From: Oscillospiraceae bacterium
GTDB lineage: Bacteria > Bacillota > Clostridia > Oscillospirales > Oscillospiraceae
Direction of reading: 5' to 3'
Assembly: GCA_902778275.1 (NCBI GenBank)
Contig: CACYXE010000016.1
Coordinates: forward strand, 1 to 41,109
DNA length: 41,109 nt
Each line of letters begins with the position of its first letter. Position 1 is the first letter of the stretch. The translations under genes were made by a program, and so were the position numbers. The notes below the pieces were generated by a model. The model saw only the letters and a program-made list of their open reading frames with translations. It did no database searches and was not told where the DNA came from. Positions 30,675 to 37,120 of the stretch are shown here, one piece after another.

Positions 30675-31445
30675 TCAGGAATACTGGGGGCTTGGCAAAA
30701 AATGAAAAGTAAGGATGTTGATCTTTCCACTGTACGCCGTGCAGGCGTCCAGCGCGATCACGCCGGGACCATAGTACGGACTGAAATCCGCGTCGGGGCC
30801 GAACTCGGAACCTCTGTTTTCATACCTTGCGTGGCCGTAGGAACAATGCCAGTGGCCGCAGAGGATGGTCTTGTCTTCGGTGCAGGACTGCGCCGCGTCC
30901 ATACCGTTGATCCACCGCGCCCGGCGCCATTCTGTGGGCGTGGCTTCGCGCCAGTCGGAGCGGTGGCTGTAGCTGCCGTCGCGCTCCTGAATGCAGGGAA
31001 TCCATCCATGGACGAAAATGTAGTGCTCTGTCTCGTAGTAGTCGAGCATTGCCGGGATGATCTGCTGAAAAAACGGGGTGTTCTGTGCGGCCTCAGCGAA
31101 ATCATAGTTGCGCACGATCGCCAGCCCGGGGTCAAAGCCCGTCAGCTGCAGGGCGGTCCCGTATGTCCCGTTGCTCTTGTGATGCCGGACGGGCAGGCCC
31201 TCATCGATCGTGATCATTTCCTCATAGAGATCCTCATGGTTTCCCCGAATCAAGATCACGTCTTCCTGTGCCATGAGCTGGAGAATGAACTGCTGCATCT
31301 CCACGGCTTCCTGCCCGCGGTCGAACAAATCGCCCAGGATGATCAGCTTATGCGGCTCCGGATCTGTGAAATACCCCGCCTCATCCAGCGCCTTATGAAA
31401 TTCAGTATAAAAGCCGTGAATATCGGCGGTAATGTAGTATTTCAT
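30675..31445 (-). CDS. Calcineurin-like metallophosphoesterase (PPP-type)
   Basis: A 256-residue phosphoesterase of the bacterial Ser/Thr phosphatase-like (PrpE/ApaH-like) group. The five metal-binding blocks are present: DIHG (Asp8, His10), GDLFDRG, GNHE, a VHGW block and CGHWHCSYG. These coordinate two metal ions for phosphoester hydrolysis. The substrate (phosphoprotein, dinucleotide or other) is not predictable. The ATG at 31445 has only a weak upstream GAGAG; it lies 11 bp after the end of the DUF2075 gene, so it may be translated by coupling. An upstream ATG overlapping that gene is less likely. Confidence 0.88.
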   Translation of the reverse strand: MKYYITADIHGFYTEFHKALDEAGYFTDPEPHKLIILGDLFDRGQEAVEMQQFILQLMAQEDVILIRGNHEDLYEEMITIDEGLPVRHHKSNGTYGTALQLTGFDPGLAIVRNYDFAEAAQNTPFFQQIIPAMLDYYETEHYIFVHGWIPCIQERDGSYSHRSDWREATPTEWRRARWINGMDAAQSCTEDKTILCGHWHCSYGHARYENRGSEFGPDADFSPYYGPGVIALDACTAYSGKINILTFHFLPSPQYS

Positions 31446-31456
31446 GATTTCATCTC

Positions 31457-33337
31457 TCAGTGCTCCATACCCTTTTTCCATAAAAGTGAGCGAATATATG
31501 CGGCTAATGCTTCGTCTTCACAATAAATGAAACAGCCCTTCTGTCCGCGTGTAAGAAGCGTCTTATATGTATTCTTGATTAAGCGTGCGGCAACTGCATC
31601 AGGTGCTGTCCTGATTCCGGATGAGTTATCATCCTTCGATATTTTGGTTTTGTCTGTGATAACCTTTCCTTCAACCGGATCATAACGGAGATCGTTTCCG
31701 ATGAGTACGCCCACATAATCGAATTCTAAGCCCTGAGCAGTATGGATACAGCCGACCTGTTCAAACGACTTCGGATTAATAGCCCAAATCTTATCCGCAG
31801 CAAGGTTCCATTGGGCTTTAAATCCGTTTTTCAAGAAGATATCATAATCTCCACGATTGTTCTTCACGTCCCAATCATAACAATATCCAGCGACCATTCG
31901 TGCTTTGTTGTTTACTTGGTTAATCCGGCGTAGTTCATCGCGCATCTCATTTGGATCGTCAAATACTCTTATATCAAAGTGGAGGTCTTCAAAATCAATA
32001 TCGACGTATTCACCAATCTGAAGGAGATTATTGACATACTGAATGTATTGGTCGCTGCCATTGCACCGGAACTGTGAGTGGAGAACTGTTTCGGGATTCA
32101 TCGTAACATGGCTTCCCAACGCGGAAGCCCATTTCTTTATTTCAGCGATTGAACCGATATCTTTTGTGGTTATTTGCTGATCTTCATCGATCAGGAAAAC
32201 CGTAAACAAAGAGGCATTGATGCACTCTTTAATCTGTTTTTCTCCGTTCCAATCGCCATACATCTTAGCCACAAGCCGATGCGCTTCGTCTACAAGGAGG
32301 CAATCATAGAAATTCGGCGCGGCATTGCAAAGGGCGAAAGGAGAACGAAATAGTTGTTTTATATTGACTTGCGCCTTTAAATCGGACTTTGCCAGCAACC
32401 GCTGATAGGCCTCTCTTGGTGCACTGTTTTTTGTGCAATAGCTTGCGTTTAATCCTTTAACAATAAACTCCTTAAGAAGATTGACCGCTAATACAGATTT
32501 CCAGGTACCTGGCCCTCCTTGTACAATAATGGTTCGCTTCTTCATGTCTTTTCGACACTGATCCATTATCTTCTTACACATGTCAAATACAACAGCCTGG
32601 TCATCCAGGAGAATGAATTCTTTATTTCCCTTCATAAGCGAAACAATACAGTCTTGAAGCGCTTTTGATGGTTTGATTCGACCATTATCAATTTTGAAAA
32701 GAAGGTCTCCAGAAGAGGATTTTTTCGAAATGAACTGCTTGATAAAGCTGCGAAGTTTTAAAGCTTGCGTTTTAGCAAACAAGGGGGCTTCTTCATACCA
32801 CAACCGGTATATTTCATCATCAAGCGGCTCTCGGGTTACAGGGTCGCAGTTGTGAAGATAAGCGCATGGCCATATTCCAATATGATCATCTTGAACCTGT
32901 TCAGAAGAATTTTTGATAAATGTCGCGTAGGCATAGGCTTGATAGGAAGGGTGATTTACAATTCTGTATGCTCCGCCAGTAAAAGCTCTGACGCTGTGAA
33001 GCATGATATCATCAACCTTCTCGGCTTTGTCCCATTGCTTCAACTCAACAACTACGACATTGCTGTTGTCGCTGCTGTCTGCACCGGCAATCATAAAGTC
33101 AACGCGTTTTGAAGTCCGGGGAATCTGATGCTCAACAGCTACTTCCACATCGGAAGGAATGTCGGGATCATCAATGACAGCACGCATGAAGTGTAGAGAG
33201 TTCTGCCAGGAGTGATACTCTGCAAGTTGCCCACCTGGGAGTTTCTTTTCGCGCAGATTATTTAAAATGATGTCTGATATCCTGTTGAAGTTTACGTCAT
33301 CATTGAATTAGGCTTTCGTAGCATTATATACGATCAT
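31457..33337 (-). pseudogene. Decayed DUF2075 protein (PD-(D/E)XK-like nuclease fused to SF1-type helicase)
   Basis: The intact frame would start at an ATG (33335-33337) behind GGAGGG and give about 626 codons. Codon 10 is TAA (33308-33310): MIVYNATKA-stop-FNDDVNF. Downstream the frame is open to 31457. An N-terminal nuclease-like region has VDFMI followed by VVVVELKQWD. The helicase core has Walker A GGPGTWKS, where Trp279 (codon 32501-32503) replaces the Gly of GxxGxGKS, a DEAH-like LLVDEAHRL, SQFRCNGSDQY and HTAQGLEFDYVGVLIG. Both lesions argue for loss of function. DUF2075 proteins are often accessory, defence-associated genes. The gene is much more AT-rich than its neighbours. Reinitiation at a later ATG (33187) could yield a truncated product. 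Confidence 0.75.
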
Positions 33338-33420
33338 TAACTATGCCCTCCAAATCACGGATTTACAAAACATTCCTCGCGTTCGAAATAGTTAATACTT
33401 GTTGAGTACGGTAAAAACAA

Positions 33421-33496
33421 CACATTTCAATATATTTCAGACCACAAAAAACACACATTTCAACATCTATTTTACACAGAAAAACACACAAATCAA
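33421..33496. repeat. Degenerate 33-bp-period tandem repeat
   Basis: CACATTTCAA begins at 33421 and 33454 and CACAAATCAA at 33487, each exactly 33 bp apart. The first two units also share the end AAAAACA. The DNA is AT-rich and lies upstream of the DUF2075 gene, next to a terminator. Between 33338 and 33420 I see nothing recognisable. Confidence 0.6.
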
Positions 33497-33506
33497 TAGA
33501 GTGCGC

Positions 33507-33548
33507 AAAAAAGAGCAGCCCGCCCGGGTGGGCGAACTGCTCTTTTTT
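33507..33548. terminator. Strong bidirectional hairpin terminator
   Basis: AAAAAAGAGCAG (33507-33518) pairs with CTGCTCTTTTTT (33537-33548), with a further GC-rich inner stem. The second copy of the tRNA-Gln tail begins inside its T run. Confidence 0.8.
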
Positions 33549-33569
33549 GGCAGCGGGAGAAGGATTCGA
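33545..33569 (-). repeat. Duplicated 3' tail of tRNA-Gln
   Basis: 25 bp identical to 33696-33720, the last part (T loop, acceptor strand, CCA) of the tRNA-Gln gene plus 3 bp beyond. It has no tRNA 5' part. Direct repeats of a tRNA 3' end are typical att duplications, but the two copies are only 151 bp apart. Confidence 0.8.
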
Positions 33570-33651
33570 CCTCCGCTGCGGCGGAGGCCGGGTCGCGGGG
33601 AAAACGTGCCCCCGGCACGTTTTCTGACACCGCTCCCGTTCGAATCCCTCC

Positions 33652-33692
33652 GGGAATAAAATACCAGGGCCCGTCCTTTCGGACAGACCCTG
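33652..33692 (-). terminator. tRNA-Gln transcript terminator
   Basis: On the minus strand CAGGGTCTGTCC pairs with GGACGGGCCCTG (33665-33692) around GAAA, followed by a T-rich tail. It lies 6 nt after the tRNA 3' end. Confidence 0.65.
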
Positions 33693-33695
33693 TAA

Positions 33696-33720
33696 TTTTG
33701 GCAGCGGGAGAAGGATTCGA
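33696..33720 (-). repeat. tRNA-Gln 3' tail, resident copy of the 25-bp repeat
   Basis: This is the partner of 33545-33569 and is part of the complete tRNA-Gln gene. The DNA between the copies holds three further hairpins (about 33571-33586, 33599-33621 and the terminator) and a stray T-loop-like GTTCGAATCCC in the opposite direction. Confidence 0.8.
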
Positions 33721-33772
33721 ACCCTCACATACGGAGTCAGAGTCCGCTGTGCTACCTTTACACAATCCCGCT
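33699..33772 (-). tRNA. trnQ: tRNA-Gln (anticodon CTG)
   Basis: The 74-nt gene folds as a cloverleaf with encoded CCA. The acceptor AGCGGGA/TCCCGCT pairs fully, the D stem is GTG/CAC, the anticodon stem GCGGA/TCCGT encloses CTCTGAC (anticodon CTG), and the T stem is GAGGG/CCTTC with TTCGAAT. Confidence 0.95.
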
Positions 33773-33785
33773 AAACGCAAGAGTT

Positions 33786-33813
33786 ATTATACCGAAGATT
33801 TCGGGTTTGTCAA
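33786..33813 (-). promoter_or_regulatory. Promoter for tRNA-Gln
   Basis: TTGACA (33808-33813) and TATAAT (33786-33791) on the minus strand have a 16-bp spacer, directly upstream of the tRNA. Confidence 0.8.
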
Positions 33814-33842
33814 GGTTTTTTTCCGCGCTTTGTGAGAAACTT

Positions 33843-34424
33843 TTATCGCTGCTCCCATTTTTCCACAAGCTTGTGCAGAGCCTCGGCACGGTGGCTGATC
33901 CGGTTCTTCTCCTCGGGGCTGATCTGGGCGGCGGTGCAGCCGTGATCCGGCAGGTAAAACAGGGGATCGTAACCGAAGCCGTTGGAGCCGGCCTCCTCGT
34001 GGGCGATCTTCCCGTACAGATAGCCCTCCGCTTCCAGCATGCTGCCGTCGGGCAGGGCCAGGGCCATGGCGCAGGTGTAATGCGCGCCCCGATCCTCACA
34101 GCCGGACAGCTTTTCCAGCAGCAGCCGGTTGTTGGCCGGGTCGTCCCCATGGCGGCCGCAGAAGCGGGCAGAGTAGATCCCGGGAGCGCCGTCCAGCGCG
34201 TCCACACACAGGCCGCTGTCGTCCGCAAGAGCGCAGCAGCCGGAGATTTCCATGATCTCACGGGCCTTTTTCCGGGCATTCTCCATAAAGGTGCTTCCGT
34301 CCTCGATGGTCTCGTGGTCGATGCCCGCCTCGCGCATGGAGAGGATCTCCTCAAAATGATCGCCCAGGATAGCCTTGATCTCGATCAGCTTGTGGGCGTT
34401 GTTGGATGCAATGATCAGCTTCAT
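33843..34424 (-). CDS. rdgB: RdgB/HAM1 non-canonical purine NTP pyrophosphatase (dITP/XTP)
   Basis: A 193-residue cytosolic house-cleaning enzyme that hydrolyses dITP, ITP and XTP to monophosphates. The family signatures are ASNNAHKLIEI at residues 6-16 (the S/T-x-N-x-x-K nucleotide motif), ALADDSGLCVDAL with the catalytic acidic pair, GIYSARF, GFGYDPLFYLP and a C-terminal SHRAEAL. Length is normal. GAGGG precedes the ATG at 34424. It is divergent to folT; the facing -35 elements form TGTCAAG-n5-CTTGACA (34481-34499). It reads toward tRNA-Gln. Confidence 0.96.
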   Translation of the reverse strand: MKLIIASNNAHKLIEIKAILGDHFEEILSMREAGIDHETIEDGSTFMENARKKAREIMEISGCCALADDSGLCVDALDGAPGIYSARFCGRHGDDPANNRLLLEKLSGCEDRGAHYTCAMALALPDGSMLEAEGYLYGKIAHEEAGSNGFGYDPLFYLPDHGCTAAQISPEEKNRISHRAEALHKLVEKWEQR

Positions 34425-34493
34425 ATCTTTCCCTCGCTTGTAAGTGTTCTTTTCAGAGGGTAACACGGGAAAACATGCTGTGTCAAGGATTGC

Positions 34494-34522
34494 TTGACAA
34501 GCCTGTAGGGGAACCTTATAAT
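34494..34522 (+). promoter_or_regulatory. Promoter for the folT operon
   Basis: TTGACA (34494-34499) and TATAAT (34517-34522) have a 17-bp spacer. The -35 faces the probable rdgB -35 (TTGACA on the minus strand at 34481-34486). Confidence 0.85.
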
Positions 34523-34546
34523 ATTTTTATCGTCAAATGAAACGAC

Positions 34547-34645
34547 AGAGTAGGAACAGCGCGCTGGCCGCAGGCCTGGAGTGACGTGGAATGGGAAGTT
34601 GTCCACGGACGAAACATTTAATGTGCGGTGCTGTTTCCGCTTCCG
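34547..34645 (+). promoter_or_regulatory. Tetrahydrofolate (THF) riboswitch
   Basis: The leader matches the THF-I class in order: GAGTAGGAACAGCGC, a variable hairpin, GACGTGGAATGGGAAGTTGTCCAC, GGACGAAAC, then GTGCGGTGCTGTTTCCGC. GGAACAGC pairs with GCTGTTTCC, leaving one bulged T. Placement upstream of a folate transporter gene fits the known regulon. Downstream, TGCCAC (34647-34652) can pair with GTGGCA (34673-34678), while CTTCGTG (34669-34675) can pair with CACGAAAG before the ribosome site. These two foldings exclude each other, which suggests translational OFF control. Confidence 0.82.
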
Positions 34646-34701
34646 CTGCCACCTGAGAGCGCTGCTCCCTTCGTGGCAACCGTCACGAAAGGAGTATTTT
34701 T

Positions 34702-35208
34702 ATGCCGAAAATCAGCACAAAAAACTTGACCGCAATGGCGCTGCTGATCGCCCTGGAGATCATCCTGTCGCGTTTTTTGTCTCTCAGCGCGTGGAATACC
34801 AAGATCGGTTTCAGCTTCGTGCCGGTCGTGATCGCGGCGATCCTGCTGGGACCTGTCTATGCGGGGATCGTGGGCGCCCTGGCGGACTTCGTCGGCGCGC
34901 TCCTGTTTCCCATCGGGGCGTATTTCCCCGGCTTTACCCTGACCGCGTTTTTGACGGGAATGGTCTACGGCCTGTTCCTGTATAAGCGGCAGAGCCTGCC
35001 GCGGATCCTGGGCGCGGTGGCGGTGAACCAGTTCATTTTGAGCCTGCTGCTCAACACGCTGTGGATCTCCGTTCTGTACGGCTCGCCTTTCGGCCCGCTG
35101 CTGGTGACGCGCCTGGTCCAGAGCGCGATCTTGACGGTGGTGCAGATCGTAGTCATCGAACTGATCGTAAAGGCGCTGCCGCGCTTGCGAAGAGGGTTTT
35201 CCGCATGA
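34702..35208 (+). CDS. folT: Folate-specific ECF transporter S component
   Basis: A 168-residue membrane protein with about six spans. FolT-type S components bind folate and dock on the shared EcfAA'T energy module encoded elsewhere. Visible family elements are LTAMALLIALEIILSRFLS in helix 1, then IGFSFVPVVIAAILLGPVY and ADFVGALLFPIGAYFPGFTL. The THF riboswitch upstream and the 5-formyl-THF cyclo-ligase downstream support folate as substrate. AAAGGAG precedes the ATG. Stop overlaps the next start (ATGA). Confidence 0.93.
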   Translation: MPKISTKNLTAMALLIALEIILSRFLSLSAWNTKIGFSFVPVVIAAILLGPVYAGIVGALADFVGALLFPIGAYFPGFTLTAFLTGMVYGLFLYKRQSLPRILGAVAVNQFILSLLLNTLWISVLYGSPFGPLLVTRLVQSAILTVVQIVVIELIVKALPRLRRGFSA

Positions 35209-35759
35209 GCAAACGGGAACAGCGAAAGATAGCCGTCGCCGCCCGGGCGGCCATGTCCGAGCTTGAACAGACCGAAGCCAATGCCGCGATCTGTGAAAAA
35301 CTGATGGAACTGCCGGAGTTGCTGGATGCAAAATGCATTTTCAGTTACCGGGCGATGGCGAAGGAAGTAGATCTGACATCGCTCCACGACTGGCTGCTGG
35401 AGCGGGGGATCCCCCTGACTTTTCCCGTGAGTCTGCCCAATGGCGTCATGGAAGTCCGGGAGCCGACGGGCTGGAAGCAGGGCGCCTTCGGCATCTGGGA
35501 GCCGGACCGGAAGAATTCGCGGCTTGTAGACCCGGAGGAGATCGATCTGGTGCTGACGCCCTGTGTGGCCTTCGACAGCAAGAACCGGCGCCTGGGCCAT
35601 GGGGGCGGCTACTATGACCGCTATTTGCCTGGGTGCGCCCATGCGATCACCGTGTGTATCGCCTTTGAGGCCCAGCGCCTGGACAGTGTGGTCTGCGACG
35701 CTTATGACCGCGTTATGGACATTGTGGTCACAGAGCGGGGCGTGTTCCGCAAACCTTAA
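35205..35759 (+). CDS. 5-formyltetrahydrofolate cyclo-ligase
   Basis: A 184-residue cytosolic enzyme that converts 5-formyl-THF to 5,10-methenyl-THF with ATP (MTHFS/YgfA family). The N-terminal basic segment (KREQRKIAVAARAAM), FSYRAMAKEVDLT, GAFGIWEP and the ATP-binding signature GHGGGYYDRYLP are present. Length is normal. It begins in an ATGA overlap with folT, so import and recycling of folates are coupled under the THF riboswitch. Ends at a bidirectional terminator. Confidence 0.95.
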   Translation: MSKREQRKIAVAARAAMSELEQTEANAAICEKLMELPELLDAKCIFSYRAMAKEVDLTSLHDWLLERGIPLTFPVSLPNGVMEVREPTGWKQGAFGIWEPDRKNSRLVDPEEIDLVLTPCVAFDSKNRRLGHGGGYYDRYLPGCAHAITVCIAFEAQRLDSVVCDAYDRVMDIVVTERGVFRKP

Positions 35760-35772
35760 ACCTGCATACAAT

Positions 35773-35810
35773 ACAGAGCCCGGCGGGGATTCCCGCCGGG
35801 CTCTGTTTTC
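35773..35810. terminator. Bidirectional terminator
   Basis: ACAGAGCCCGGCGGG (35773-35787) pairs perfectly with CCCGCCGGGCTCTGT (35792-35806), followed by a T run that overlaps the stop codon of the convergent gene. Confidence 0.88.
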
Positions 35811-36351
35811 ATAAGTCGCTGTTTACGATATCGATCTGGCAGATCTGCATGGCCGCCAGCGCGTTTTGGTGACTGGCCGGGGTAACGCCGGCGCAGCAGG
35901 CGGCGTCCACAAGGATGGGAACCTCCGGCAGCTGAGCCTTGACCAGCAGCGCATTGGAGATCACACAGATATCGGTGCACAGGCCGATGAGAGTGATCTG
36001 GCGGATCGGCTCCTTCTCGTTGGCCTCGGCCAACAGCTCCGCCAGCCGGGTGGAGCCAAAGCTGGGCTTGTCCACTACAGTCCGTCCCTGGGTATAGGCC
36101 TTCAGCTGGGGAACGATCTCCCAGCCGGGTGTGCCCTGGACGCAGTGGATCACCGGCAGCTTTCTGCCCTCCTGCGTGTCCAGATAATTCGTCTGATGGG
36201 TGTCCCGGGTGAAGTAGATCTGCTCCCCCCGGGCGATGGCCTCATCGATACGCGCCGCCACGGCAGGGACGATCCGGACCGCCTCCGCGGTACCCAGCGC
36301 GCCGTCAACGAAATCTGTCTGCATGTCGATCACAAGCAAGATATCCTGCAT
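35809..36351 (-). CDS. Isochorismatase-family cysteine hydrolase (nicotinamidase-like)
   Basis: A 180-residue hydrolase of the isochorismatase fold. The catalytic triad is visible: Asp9 in VIDMQTDF, Lys95 in DKPSFGS and Cys129 in LCTDICVISNAL. The family includes nicotinamidase (PncA) and other amidases; the metal-site pattern DTHQTNYLDTQEG is nicotinamidase-like, but nicotinamide specificity is not proven. GAGG precedes the ATG at 36351. It lies 15 bp after the VOC gene on the same strand, so both are probably one transcript. Confidence 0.9.
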   Translation of the reverse strand: MQDILLVIDMQTDFVDGALGTAEAVRIVPAVAARIDEAIARGEQIYFTRDTHQTNYLDTQEGRKLPVIHCVQGTPGWEIVPQLKAYTQGRTVVDKPSFGSTRLAELLAEANEKEPIRQITLIGLCTDICVISNALLVKAQLPEVPILVDAACCAGVTPASHQNALAAMQICQIDIVNSDL

Positions 36352-36366
36352 GCCGTACCTCGTTTC

Positions 36367-36738
36367 TCAGCGATTCCGCTGGGGGATGATCTCGATCCAA
36401 TAGCCGTCGGGATCTTCAATGAAATAGATGCCCATGGAGGGGTTCTCAAAGCAGATGCAGCCCATGGCCTCATGCCTGGCGTGGGCGGCCTCCATGTCGG
36501 GCGTCTCCATGGCCAGATGGAATTCGCACTCGCCCAGATCATAGGGCTCCGTCCGGTCCACCAGATAGGTCAGCTCCAGCTGGAAACCGGTGACCCCGTC
36601 GCCCAGAAAAACCAGGCGGAAGCTGCCGTCCTTGGCCAGCTTTTCCCGCACGGGCTTGAGGCCCAGAGCCTCGTCATAAAACTTCAGGCTGCGTTCCAGA
36701 TCCAGGACGTTGAAATTGAAATGATTGAATGTAAACAC
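36367..36738 (-). CDS. VOC-family (glyoxalase I-like) protein
   Basis: A 123-residue single-domain vicinal oxygen chelate protein with two beta-alpha-beta3 halves. NHFNFNVLDLERSLKFYDEALGL-type start, QLELTYL, then a CEFHLAMETPDMEAAH stretch and ENPSMGIYFIEDPDGYWIEII carry the expected metal ligands (His near the N-terminus, Glu in QLELT, His in EFHLA and the last Glu). This is close to lactoylglutathione lyase, yet substrate is uncertain in Firmicutes lacking glutathione. The GTG start at 36736-36738 follows CAGGAGG with 8-nt spacing. Confidence 0.88.
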   Translation of the reverse strand: MFTFNHFNFNVLDLERSLKFYDEALGLKPVREKLAKDGSFRLVFLGDGVTGFQLELTYLVDRTEPYDLGECEFHLAMETPDMEAAHARHEAMGCICFENPSMGIYFIEDPDGYWIEIIPQRNR

Positions 36739-36768
36739 GGCGTTCGCCTCCTGTTTTGAGCTGCGTCT

Positions 36769-36798
36769 ATTATATCCTGTCTGCGGCTGTGCGGTCAA
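36769..36798 (-). promoter_or_regulatory. Promoter for the VOC/hydrolase genes
   Basis: TTGACC (36793-36798) and TATAAT (36769-36774) on the minus strand are separated by 18 bp. Confidence 0.7.
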
Positions 36799-36850
36799 GT
36801 GGCACAGAGGAGACAGAGGGCATAGACTGAGGGCAGGAGCGTGAAGAAAA

Positions 36851-37084
36851 ATGGAAGTATTACGGCTCCGGGATCTGGATACGGGACAGCGGGCCAGAGT
36901 CCGCTCCATGGAACTGGAAGGCAGCATGCGCCGCCGCCTGCGGGATATCGGGCTGATCGAGGATACGCTTGTGGAATGCCTGGGCGCTAGCTCCGGCGGC
37001 AGTCCCAAGGCCTTCCTGGTCCGCGGCGTCGCCTTGGCGCTGCGTGCTGAGGACAGCGGCGGGATCTGGGTAGAGAGGATATGA
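36851..37084 (+). CDS. feoA: Ferrous iron transport protein A
   Basis: A 77-residue SH3-like FeoA. LRLRDLDTGQRARVRSMELE, then MRRRLRDIGLIEDTLVECLG and a late RGVALALRAEDSGGIWV follow the family pattern. FeoA is cytosolic and supports FeoB GTPase-driven Fe2+ uptake. It ends 36 bp before feoB. No clear promoter or Fur box was recognised in the 110 bp upstream. Confidence 0.93.
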   Translation: MEVLRLRDLDTGQRARVRSMELEGSMRRRLRDIGLIEDTLVECLGASSGGSPKAFLVRGVALALRAEDSGGIWVERI

Positions 37085-37120
37085 AGGCAAGGTGCGAGTG
37101 TGCCGACAGGGAGGGCAAGG

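Noticed and set aside
33421-33496. CRISPR array
   Set aside because: The 33-bp units are contiguous and degenerate, with no conserved repeat/unique spacer alternation and no cas gene nearby.
33363-33780. Arginine- and proline-rich reading frames across tRNA-Gln and the repeat module
   Set aside because: They run through a complete tRNA gene and several terminators; such frames are usual artefacts beside tRNA genes.
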